Below are positions 10,522 to 19,174 of a stretch of 64,000 nucleotides of DNA, piece after piece (position 1 is the first letter of the stretch; each line of letters starts with the position of its first letter). The DNA is taken from positions 372,001-436,000 of the forward strand of contig CAVSDH010000004.1 of NCBI GenBank assembly GCA_963726765.1. Direction: 5' to 3'. The translations under genes and the position numbers were made by a program. Below the pieces are notes generated by a model, which was not told where the DNA came from, ran no database searches, and was given only the letters and a program-made list of their open reading frames with translations. The stretch is from CAIWHR01 sp963726765. GTDB lineage: Bacteria > Pseudomonadota > Gammaproteobacteria > Burkholderiales > Casimicrobiaceae.

Positions 10522-10674
10522 AGAACCAACCTGAAGTCGTTGCGGAGATCGGGGCGGTTCGGCGCGGTCTTCGTGGAATTTGCATTGAGTCGATGATCCC
10601 GCCACGTGTTTTTCAGCAGCATGAGAATTCCATGCTCGGCCAAACGGGGTATTGCGATGATCGGGGAGGATCGA

Positions 10675-13096
10675 ATGGCGTTTACAGAAACTCCGGCAGC
10701 GCAAAGCGTGCCCCGCTTGCCACCGACCGTCCGCGACATCGCGGCAAGCACAATGTTGGGGATCGGGTTGCTCCTTCTTCCTTCGCACCCCGCATACGGT
10801 GCCCAGCAGACGGCGCCAATTCCAATCTGGTGCAACACCCCGAACGTTCCGGGACTCTACGACTCGCCGCAGGCGGTGTGCGACGCAAGGCGGGCCGTCA
10901 CGAACTGGCAATGGCCGCTGGAATATTTTCCCGAGCCCAAAGCACCGTCCTATGGCCCCTATGGCCAATGCAACTACTGGCGACCAAGCCTGGGCTCGTG
11001 GCAGAACTTTGGCTACGCCACTTGGGGGCTTGTATGCCCGTTCCCCTATCAGCCTGTAAACGCCATAACGAACGTCTACGGGAACTGTTCATTCACTTCC
11101 TCGGCTGCGTACCCCCAGGTACGAGTCAGTCCGGGAAACAACGCGTATTGCGAAAACTCCGGCGTCGATCCGCTCAAGAATAGCGGCCCCTGCTGCGACA
11201 CCAGCGTTGGCAGCCCAATCAATGTGGGTGTGCAAAACAAGCACCTCACCGAATCTGACATCCGTCCGGTCGGCGTCGCCGCGCCGGTCGCGATTCTGCG
11301 GACCTACAACAGCGCCGCCGTGCCGGAAGACGGTAGTCCCAACGTTGTCCCAATGCCGCTCGCATTCGGGCGTCATTGGTCCGCCACCTACGACACGCGA
11401 GTATTCCTCTCCGCAGTCGGCAATTGGCAGACCGCATGGGTCACCCGCCCGGATGGCAGGGTGCAGCATTTCAATCTCTCCGGAACGCAATGGGTCGCCG
11501 ATCCGGACGTTGTTGATCGGCTGGTCCGCACGGTCGACGGGAACAACAACCCGACCGGCTGGCAGTACTACGTTGCCGCGACCGAAGAGACCGAAACGTA
11601 CAACGTATCGAGACAACTGATCGCGATCACAACCCGCGGCGGCCTCACGCAAAGCCTTGCCTACAACGGGCAGTCGCAGTTGACGAGTGTCCAGGATCCG
11701 TTTGGCCGAGCTTTCTCGTTCGACTACGGTAGCAATGGATTGCTGCAATCGGTGACCGATCCAGCGGGGAGGGTCACCAGCTATCAATACGACAGCCTAC
11801 GGCAATTTGATCGAGGTCGACAATCCGGACGCTACGTTACGGCGCTATCTCTACGAGAACACGACCTACAAGAGTGCACTTACCGGTGTGACCGATGAGA
11901 ACGGTGTGCGCTACGCCACCTACACCTACGACGCCGCGGGAAAGGCGACAAGTACGCAGCTCGCAGGCGGCGTGAACAGATGGACAATTGGCAGCCCGTC
12001 GAGTGGGCAGACGCCAATCACCGATCCACTCGGCAATGTCAGCAACCGCGCGTTCGCAACGGTGCAGGGAGTTGTCAAATTGGCCTCGTCAACCGCTCCC
12101 TGCGCGGCCTGCGGGCGGGGTGGGATGGATAAGACTCTCAGCTACGACGCGAACGGCAACGTCTCCTCGCGCAGTGACTTCAACGGCAAGCAAATCTGCT
12201 ACGCCTACGACCTCACACGCAATCTGGTGACGTCGCGGGCCGAGGGAATTCTGTCGACGGAGACGTGCAGTACGGTGCTGACCACACTTCCCGGCCGCAC
12301 CGACGTGCGCAAGGTGTCGACGCAATGGCATACGGTCTGGCGATTGCCCATACAGATCGCCGAGCCGAACCGGATCACGACCAACGCCTACAACGGCGAC
12401 GGCGGTGTCTACTGCGCGCCGACCACGGCGCTTGTCGCCGGCAACCCCATCGGCGTGCTGTGCAGGAAGACGAGTGCAGGAGACCACCGACGCCAGCGGC
12501 CAGCTTGGATTCGCTGCCGCGGTTACGGGCACGCCACGGGTGTGGCAGTACACGTATGACAGATACGGTCAGGTGCTGACGGCGACCGACCCCAACGGCA
12601 AGGTCACCACCACCACCTACTACGCCGCCACCGACCCGGATCTCGGCAAGCGCGGCAACGTGCAGACGATCACCAATCCGCTCGGCCACGTCACCACGAT
12701 CACGGCCTACGACTTGAATGGTCGACCGCTCTCGATCACCGATCCGAACGGAGTGGTGACTACCCTGGCCTATCACCCGCGCGGCTGGCTCACCTCACGC
12801 GGCCGTTGGCGGCGAGACCACCGACCTACGACTACGACGGCGTCGGGCAGATGACCAAGGTGACGCCGCCGGATGGCAGCTACGTCCAGTACACCTACGA
12901 CGGCGCGCATCGGCTGACCCAGATTCAGGACGGGCTTGGCAACAAGATCGTCTACACGCTCGATGCGATGGGCAACCGGGTGAAGGAGCAGGCGTACGAC
13001 CCGAGCGGGACGCTCGCCCGCACCCGGCAACAGGTCTTCGATAGCTTGAACCGGCTGCATCAGTCGGTCGGCGCGCAATTAGGGAGGCGACCATGA
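10675..13096 (+). CDS. Rhs/YD-repeat secreted protein, N-terminal portion, several frameshifts
   Basis: The start at ATG 10675 has a good GGGGAGG ribosome site. A signal-peptide-like segment (LGIGLLLLPSHPAYGA) is followed by a Cys/Trp-rich domain, then RHS/YD repeats such as SYQYDS, YTYDAAGK, YTYDGAHRL and AYDLNGRP. The repeats are spread over all three frames. Apparent +1 shifts lie near 11796, 12475, 12801 and 12825, and removing one base at each gives a continuous repeat protein. It stops at 13094-13096 without reaching the usual Rhs core. YD-repeat proteins form a large cocoon that encloses a C-terminal effector and are secreted or surface-bound. The stop could be natural or due to the insertion described at 13076-13341. 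Confidence 0.8.
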
Positions 13097-13341
13097 CCAT
13101 TCGATTCCGCCGCATCGCTGCTTCTGGCCGCCGCATCCGCAGCCCTGCTTGCTGCTGAAGCCACCGCCCAATACTGTCCGGTCACCTCGACCTACTTCAC
13201 CGGCAACTATTCGCTTGGCTGGCTGTACGGTGGGTACGTGCTGGGCACCCGCCGCCTTCGCCGGCTCGATCGCCGATCACCGGCACCACCTACCCGTCGA
13301 CCAACTACGCCTGCGCGACAGCGGCTCCTGCCGTGGGCGCG
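13076..13341 (+). other. Inserted segment with its own ribosome site, start codon and signal peptide inside the rhs reading
   Basis: If this 266-bp stretch is removed, the upstream repeat (RLHQSVGA) joins directly to a normal downstream repeat (LENTLYTYDANGNL). The segment is bordered by near-identical 9-mers, GTCGGCGCG at 13067-13075 and GTGGGCGCG at 13333-13341. It carries AGGGAGG, ATG 13093 and a signal-peptide-like sequence (RRI then LLLAAASAALLAAEATAQ once one base is dropped near 13118). It may be a real gene boundary or a small insertion. Both readings are inference. Confidence 0.4.
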
Positions 13342-15431
13342 TTGGAGAACACGCTCTATACCTACGACGCCAACGGCAACCTCACGACGTCAGCAAGGAC
13401 CCGCTCGGCCGCATTACCTCCAATAGCTACGACGCACTCAATCGACTGACGCAGGTCCTCGACCCGGCCGCCGGGACCACCAAGTACGCCTACAACGGGA
13501 ACGGCGTGCTGAAACAGGTGACCGACCCGCGCAACCTCGCCACCACCTACTCCCTGAACGGATTCGGCGAGACGACGACGCTCGCCTCTCCGGACACCGG
13601 CAGCGCTACCAGCACGTACGACGCCACCGGCAACCTCAAGACTCGCCTTGACGCGCGCGGGGTCACCGCCACCTACACCTACGACGCCATCAACCGGGTG
13701 ACCAAGGTCGTCTACAGCAAGAGCGGAACGACGAGCGAGACCCACACCTTCACCTACGACGGCGGCACCAGTCCGCCCCCGTACTCGAAGGGCCGGCTGA
13801 CCCAGCTCGTCGACACCGCCGGCACCACCAAGTGGACCTACGAGGCACACGGCCGGGTACTGACCAAGGCGCAGACGGTGAGCAACACCAAGACCGTCGC
13901 CTACGCCTACAACGCCGCCGGCCAGCTCGCGAGCCTCACCACCCCATCCGGACAGGTCATCGGCTACACCTACAGCAATAACCGGATTTCCGGTGTCAGC
14001 ATCAACGGCGCGGTCTTGATCGGCGCCGCGATCGCCGAACCGTTCGGACCGCTGTCCACATGGAACTGGGGCAACGGCCTCGTCACGCTGCGGGTGTACG
14101 ACACCGACGGGCGGCTCACGTCCTGGGAGTTCCGCAACGGCACCTCGATCCTGCGCAACAACGTGAGCTGGGACGTCGGCGGGACGCGCCGTCGCCAACA
14201 CCAATCCGGCCAACGCGACGCTGGGCTGCGTCTTCCAGTACGACGCGCTCGACCGGCTGACGGTGAGCCAGCAGGGCAGTCCGGTCGACAGCCACCCAGC
14301 CAGTTCAACTACGACGCGGTCGGCAACCGGAGCAATCTGACCGTCAACGGAACGCTCACCAACTACAGCTACGCGGCAGCGAGCAACCAGCTGCTGGCGC
14401 TGACCGGCGCCACGGCGCGGAGCTACGTCTACGACGCGGCCGGCAATCCGACCACCATCGGCAGCTTCACCAACACCTACAACAACGCCAACCGGCTCAC
14501 CAAGGTGATGAACGGGACCACGACGGTGGCGACCTACAAGGTGAACGCGCTGGGGCAGCGGGTGGAGAAGGTATCAAGTGGCGTCACCACCCGCTACGTC
14601 TACGACGAGCAGGGGCACCTCCTGGGCGAGTACGACAGCACGGGGAAGCTCGTTCAGGAGACGGTGTGGCTGGAGGACCTGCCGGTGGCCACGCTGCGGC
14701 CGACGGGGGCGACTGGCACGCCAACCCCAATTAATGTTTACTACGTACTGGCCGATCATCTCGGCAGCCCGCGGGCTGTGGTGCGGCCGAGTGACAATCA
14801 GTTCGTGTGGCGTTGGGACAATACTGACCCGTTCGGAGCGAACGTGGCAAACGAGAATCCGGCGGGGCAAGGCAGCTTCAAGTACGCGTTGCGGTTCCCC
14901 GGCCAGTACTACGATGCGGAGACGGGGACGCATTACAACTACTTCCGCGATTACGATCCGGCGATCGGGCGATACGAGCAGAGCGATCCGATTGGGCTGC
15001 CGGGTGGAATGAACACCTACGCATACGTTAACAGCGCTCCGCTAAAGTACGCCGATTCCTTGGGCCTTTCTACTGAAGTGTGCACACGACCACTACTCGT
15101 ACCGCTCCCGGGTCGGCATTGCTACGTTCGCTTCAATGGCGACGCGGGCGACACGCTAAGCTACGATCCACATGGAGTTCATGCAGATGATGCGTGGTCC
15201 TGGTGGCCTAAGAATTGTACGCCAACAAAAGGGGACGAAGCGGACGCCTGCGTGCGACGCGAAATGAAGCGCTGTGAATCCGAACAATACGACTATCTCA
15301 AGAACAACTGCTGCCACTGTGCTGAGGCGGCGCTAAGAGCTTGCGGACTAAGCGCGGGCGCGCCATGGCCGAACTGGCCAATCAATCCTGCCCCGCCGCC
15401 TCGCCGCGGAGAACCAATACCGAGGAAATAA
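13093..15431 (+). CDS. Rhs core protein with cysteine-rich C-terminal tip (candidate effector), frameshifted
   Basis: From ATG 13093 a signal peptide and a short linker lead into dense YD repeats and the conserved Rhs core (ENPAGQGSFKYALRFPGQYY, then DYDPAIGRYEQSDPIGLPGG). After DSLGLS the variable tip of about 118 residues begins. It is cysteine-rich (about nine Cys) with a His segment GRHCYVRFNGDAGD and a NNCCHCAEAALRACG motif reminiscent of the His/Asn-Cys pairs of papain-like or NlpC/P60-like folds. That resemblance is inference. Shifts occur near 13118, 13250, 13387, 14175 and two extra C at 14292-14301. The downstream membrane protein starts within the stop (TAATG). Confidence 0.75.
13515..15066 (+). 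repeat. Rhs core, copy 1 of a diverged direct repeat
   Basis: About 1.55 kb running from KQVTDPRNLATTY through the core signature DPIGLPGG. It matches 16841-18366 closely along its length, with divergent sequence starting right after the GL motif of each core, as expected when rhs tips are exchanged by recombination in the conserved core. Confidence 0.85.
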
Positions 15432-15799
15432 TGAAGGGCTTTTTCGCTGGCATCACCATTCTGCTAATCGTCGACTCGGTGTGGCTTCTTGCCCTAAGCG
15501 GAGTCCAGGTTCCCGCGATTCTGATTCTTTCGGCATGGGCAGCTCCGTTCTTCGCGGCTTTGGTGTGCGCGGTCCTTGCGCCACGGCACAAGCTGAAGTT
15601 AGCGGTCCTTCTCGCAGTGCCCGGCGCAATTTTCTTGGCGGCGCTTAATCTTGCTGCGGAGTCCATGGGATTGCCGGTCGACTTTTACGGATTCACGGGT
15701 GCATCGCTCGTACTCGCAATTTCGCTTGTGCTAAACCTCGTGCTCTGTACGATCGGCGGCACGATCGGTTCTGCTCTTAGGAGACGGCGCGCAGTCTGA
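15431..15799 (+). CDS. Small four-helix membrane protein, candidate immunity partner of the upstream Rhs tip
   Basis: 122 residues, almost entirely hydrophobic with four predicted membrane segments (starting FFAGITILLIVDSVWLLAL, then ILILSAWAAPFFAALVCAVL, LAVLLAVPGAIFLAALNLAA and a last one ending before SALRRRRAV). The start ATG overlaps the rhs stop by one base (TAATG), the spacing typical of effector-immunity pairs. No known immunity family was recognised. A membrane protein fits an effector acting in the periplasm or membrane. An 8-bp stem (15783-15790 with 15810-15817) lies over its end. Confidence 0.6.
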   Translation: MKGFFAGITILLIVDSVWLLALSGVQVPAILILSAWAAPFFAALVCAVLAPRHKLKLAVLLAVPGAIFLAALNLAAESMGLPVDFYGFTGASLVLAISLVLNLVLCTIGGTIGSALRRRRAV

Positions 15800-15910
15800 G
15801 CAACCCACGGCGCCGTCATTCTGCTTGGCATTGCAACAATCACCACGCTGGCGCCAAGGAAGGCTAAATCGGGGGGTAGATTCCCATGCCTGGGGAAATT
15901 TGGGTTCCCG

Positions 15911-16162
15911 TTGACAATCTGGCACGTCGTGCACAAATACGCACGAGCGGCCGGCGTCGATAAGCCGGTATCGACCCACACCTTTCGCCACGCCTGCGCC
16001 ACCCACATGCTGCGCAACGGCGCACCGATCCGCCAGCTACAGGAAATGCTCGGGCATGCGTCGCTGGAGACTACGCAACTCTACACGCGAGTGACGATCA
16101 ATGATCTGCGGGCGATGCACCGCAAGTTCCATCCACGCGAACAAGCCACGGAACCGGTCTAA
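15911..16162 (+). pseudogene. C-terminal fragment of a tyrosine recombinase/integrase
   Basis: 83 codons encode the catalytic C-terminus of a phage-type integrase: HTFRHACATHMLRNGAPIRQ (His-x-x-Arg box), LQEMLGHASLETTQLYTRV (box II His and the nucleophilic Tyr). The N-terminal DNA-binding part, the first catalytic Arg and the Lys are missing, so the fragment cannot be active. The only in-frame start is a TTG without ribosome site. It marks past mobile-element activity within the rhs island, between the two tip cassettes. Confidence 0.85.
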
Positions 16163-16260
16163 ATCCGGCCTCCCTTGGGGAAAACCCCGCCCGCCCGGTA
16201 TACCCCAAGAGCGTACCTTGACTGCTAAAATGGCCCCATATCCGTCTGGAGGATTGCGCC

Positions 16261-16470
16261 ATGCGCAGCTATACCGCGGTCATTGAACGCTGCTCGGACA
16301 CGAACCTGTTTGTGGGCTATGTTCCTGGCTTTGCCGGAGCGCACAGCCAAGGCGCCACACTCGACGAACTGCACGCCAATCTCCAAGAAGTGATCGCCAT
16401 GCTGCTTGATGACGGCGACCCGAAGCTTGAAACCGAGTTCGTCGGCACGCAAACCGTTGTAGTCGACTGA
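16261..16470 (+). CDS. hicB: HicB-family antitoxin
   Basis: 69 residues with the degenerate RNase-H-like HicB fold: YTAVIERCSDTNLFVGYVPG, a GAHSQGATLDELHANLQEVI segment and an acidic end. It has no separate C-terminal helix-turn-helix, so repression, if any, must rely on the short form. GGAGG precedes the ATG at a good distance. A GGTATACC palindrome at 16198-16205 and TTGACT at 16218-16223 lie upstream and could be operator and -35. The hicA start follows the stop without a gap. Confidence 0.88.
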   Translation: MRSYTAVIERCSDTNLFVGYVPGFAGAHSQGATLDELHANLQEVIAMLLDDGDPKLETEFVGTQTVVVD

Positions 16471-16695
16471 ATGCCCGGCATTCCGGTCCTCAAGCCGCGC
16501 GAAGTCATCGCGATTCTCAACGCTTTGGGATTTGTCGAAGTACGCCAGCGCGGCTCGCACAAACAGTTCCGCCATCCCGATGGTCGCGCCACTACCGTCG
16601 CGGACCACAGCGGACGCGACATTTCCCCGATCCTGCTGCGTCAGATCGCAAAGGACATCAGCCTGACCGTTGACCAGTTGCTCAAGCATCGCTGA
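16471..16695 (+). CDS. hicA: HicA-family mRNA interferase toxin
   Basis: 74 residues with the double-stranded-RNA-binding-like HicA fold. The motif RQRGSHKQFRHPDGR carries the catalytic His of the family, followed by TTVADHSGRDISPILLRQI. HicA cleaves mRNA in the absence of HicB. The ATG is immediately after the hicB stop. Here the antitoxin gene comes first, a less common order than hicA-hicB. The pair sits between two rhs tip cassettes and may stabilise the island. Confidence 0.9.
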   Translation: MPGIPVLKPREVIAILNALGFVEVRQRGSHKQFRHPDGRATTVADHSGRDISPILLRQIAKDISLTVDQLLKHR

Positions 16696-16840
16696 ACCTA
16701 CACATTGCTTGCCGCTTCACATTTGCAGGGACGCTCTATAGGGGAGAGGTCTATTCGAGTACTGCCCCGTATTGGGCTAGGTCTTGCGTGGGGGCTAAAC
16801 CATTGGCTCACACCAATTCCACCAGCCCCACCGTCGGAAG

Positions 16841-18366
16841 CAGGTCACCGATCCGCGCAACCTCGTCACCACCTATACGCTCAACGGCTTCGGCGAGACC
16901 ACGGTGCTGGCCTCGCCCGACACCGGCAGCACCACCAACACTTATGACGCCGCCGGCAATGTGCTGACCCGGCTCGACGCCCGCGGCGTGACCGCCACCT
17001 ACACTTACGACGCCATCAACCGGGTGACGCAGATCGTCTACAGCAAGACCGGCAGCCCGAGCGAAACCCACACCTTCACCTACGACACCGGCACCAATGG
17101 CAAGGGCCGGCTGACCGGCCTCACCGACCCCGCCGGCACCACGAGCTGGACCTACGAAGCGCACGGCCGCGTCACCGCCAAGACGCAAGTCGCCAGTGGC
17201 GTGACCAAGACCGTGAGCTACGGCTACAACACCGCCGGGCAGCTCGCCACGCTGACCACGCCCTCGGGGCAGGTCGTCACCTACACCTGGAGCAACAACC
17301 GCATCGCAGCGATCAGTATCAACGGCACGCCGCTCGTCACCGGCGCCGGCACGGAGCCGTTCGGGCCGCTCAATGCGTGGCACTGGGGCAACGGCCTGTA
17401 CTCGTTCCGCGACTACGACAACGACGGCCGCGTCGCGGCCTGGGAGTTCCGCAATGGCAGCTCGCTCCTGCGTAACGACCTGACCTGGGACGTGGCAAGC
17501 CGGATCACCGCCGTCAACGATCCTGCCACGGCGACGATCAAGGGCGCCTACCAATACGACACACTGGACCGGTTGACGGTGGCGCAGAAAGGCAACCCGG
17601 TCACCAGCACCCAGCAGTTCGGCTACGATGCGGTCGGCAACCGCAGCAGCAAGAACGTGGACAGCCAGCTCACCAACTACACCTACCCGGCGAGCAGCAA
17701 CCAGCTCTCGGCCCTCACTGGCGTGGGGGCCAAGAGCTACACCTACGACGGCGCCGGCAACCCGACCGCGATCGGCACCAATAGCTACGGCTACAACCTT
17801 GCCAACCGCATGACCGCGGTCACCGGCGTGGCGAGCTACACCGTCAATGCGCTGGGGCAGCGCCTCGCCAAGACCGTGGGCGGCGTCACCACGCTCTTCG
17901 CCTACGACGAGCAGGGCCATCTGCTCGGCGAGTACGATGCCACCGGCACTCTGCTCCAGGAGACGGTGTGGCTGGAAGATCTTCCGGTCGCCACGCTACG
18001 GCCGACCGGCCCGGGCAACCCGCCACCGATCGCCACTTACTACGTGCATCCGGATCATCTCGGCAGCCCGCGCGCGATCACGCGACCGGCCGACAACCTG
18101 TTCCTGTGGCGCTGGGACAACGTCGACCCGTTCGGCGCCAACACACCCAACGAGAATCCGGCGGGGCAAGGCAGCTTCAAGTACGCGCTGCGGTTCCCCG
18201 GCCAGTACTACGATGCGGAGACGCAAACCCACTACAACTACTTCAGGGATTACGACCCCACCATCGGGCGCTACGTGCAGAGCGATCCGATTGGACTGAA
18301 GGGAGGGCTAAACACTTATTCGTATACCGGGGGTCGCCCGATAGCGGACTCGGACCCGTCGGGACT
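16841..18366 (+). repeat. Rhs core, copy 2 of a diverged direct repeat
   Basis: The match to 13515-15066 starts abruptly at CAGGTCACCGATCCGCGC. The roughly 145 bp between hicA and this point are unrelated to rhs and contain no gene I can support. Copy 2 stays in one frame throughout, while copy 1 carries extra bases at equivalent positions, for example AGCACCCAGCAGTTC here versus AGCCACCCAGCCAGTTC at 14290-14305. Confidence 0.85.
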
Positions 18367-18712
18367 TGCGACTTGGCTGTGCGAGCGATCAACCACGTTC
18401 GGTCTTGGCAATCATTCGTATTTTTACGACGACAAGACCAAGCAGTGCTGCGGTCGCAATCCCGGGAAAGACCCACTGCGAGGATGCAAGGAGCCGGGGC
18501 CACCCTCTCATTTCTGCGTCCTGATTTCGACCAGCGATGACGTTTCAAAGCAACTGTTCGACTGCTGCGCCCAACGTGCAAAGCAGGGTCCGTATTTCCC
18601 GGTGCTCAACGACTGTCAGGACACGACGGACGATTGCATCAGGGACATTCAGAGGGCACCTCCTCCAGGCATAAACCGGTTCGGCCCGTGCACCTCGTGT
18701 TGGCAAAAATGA
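16841..18712 (+). CDS. Displaced 3' Rhs core with alternative cysteine-rich tip (orphan cassette)
   Basis: An open frame of about 620 codons contains YD repeats (YTYDAINRVTQIVYSKTG, YAYDEQGHLLGEYDATG as examples) and the core end ENPAGQGSFKYALRFPGQYY and DPIGLKGG. No proper start, ribosome site or secretion signal is visible, the first usable GTG being at 16904. So it resembles the silent 3' cassettes that replace rhs tips by recombination. After DPSGLA comes a tip of about 116 residues with about eleven Cys, a NHSYFYDD segment and LNDCQDTTDDCI, again a His plus Asn-(Asp)-Cys pattern like the first tip. The next gene overlaps its stop (ATGA). Confidence 0.75.
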   Translation, partial: QVTDPRNLVTTYTLNGFGETTVLASPDTGSTTNTYDAAGNVLTRLDARGVTATYTYDAINRVTQIVYSKTGSPSETHTFTYDTGTNGKGRLTGLTDPAGTTSWTYEAHGRVTAKTQVASGVTKTVSYGYNTAGQLATLTTPSGQVVTYTWSNNRIAAISINGTPLVTGAGTEPFGPLNAWHWGNGLYSFRDYDNDGRVAAWEFRNGSSLLRNDLTWDVASRITAVNDPATATIKGAYQYDTLDRLTVAQKGNPVTSTQQFGYDAVGNRSSKNVDSQLTNYTYPASSNQLSALTGVGAKSYTYDGAGNPTAIGTNSYGYNLANRMTAVTGVASYTVNALGQRLAKTVGGVTTLFAYDEQGHLLGEYDATGTLLQETVWLEDLPVATLRPTGPGNPPPIATYYVHPDHLGSPRAITRPADNLFLWRWDNVDPFGANTPNENPAGQGSFKYALRFPGQYYDAETQTHYNYFRDYDPTIGRYVQSDPIGLKGGLNTYSYTGGRPIADSDPSGLATWLCERSTTFGLGNHSYFYDDKTKQCCGRNPGKDPLRGCKEPGPPSHFCVLISTSDDVSKQLFDCCAQRAKQGPYFPVLNDCQDTTDDCIRDIQRAPPPGINRFGPCTSCWQK

Positions 18713-19089
18713 TGGCGACACCGCCAAGCAATATGCGCAAACTGTTTGCACTGACGTGGCTTGTGTTGGGGGTCGGCCTCGCCGTCAGTACCGTCAGCGA
18801 TTTTGGGGCTCCAAACTGGCGAATCAGTTGGCTTGCCATCGGGGCAGTCGGAACACTCCTTGCTTGGACTTGCTCCGCCATTCTGTTCTTTGGGCGCGGT
18901 CGTAGGAGCATAGCCGGAGCGGCAATTGCGGCGATGTTCGTCTTGTATTGCGTCTACCTCTTCATCATTTCTCCGCCCGAGGGAATCAACGTGTACTCCC
19001 TTCTCGGCAGCGCGGTGATTCTGTTGGGTGTGGCGACAATCGTGACCCTAACGCGAGCGGCTATGAAATCGAGTGAGGCGGCGATCTAG
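18709..19089 (+). CDS. Small four-helix membrane protein, candidate immunity partner of the orphan Rhs tip
   Basis: About 126 residues with four predicted transmembrane segments (around LFALTWLVLGVGLAVSTV, WLAIGAVGTLLAWTCSAILF, IAAMFVLYCVYLFII and LLGSAVILLGVATIVTL). The ATG overlaps the rhs stop. It has no obvious sequence identity to the membrane protein at 15431-15799, but position, size and topology are the same. That repeated arrangement is the main reason to call both candidate immunity proteins. No family was recognised. Confidence 0.6.
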   Translation: MMATPPSNMRKLFALTWLVLGVGLAVSTVSDFGAPNWRISWLAIGAVGTLLAWTCSAILFFGRGRRSIAGAAIAAMFVLYCVYLFIISPPEGINVYSLLGSAVILLGVATIVTLTRAAMKSSEAAI

Positions 19090-19174
19090 GACGAATCCCT
19101 GCTCCGCGATGCGAACGCGGCGTGCGCAATCCGACCGCAGGTACCATTTGGCGCACTTGGGCTAAATCTGGCTA

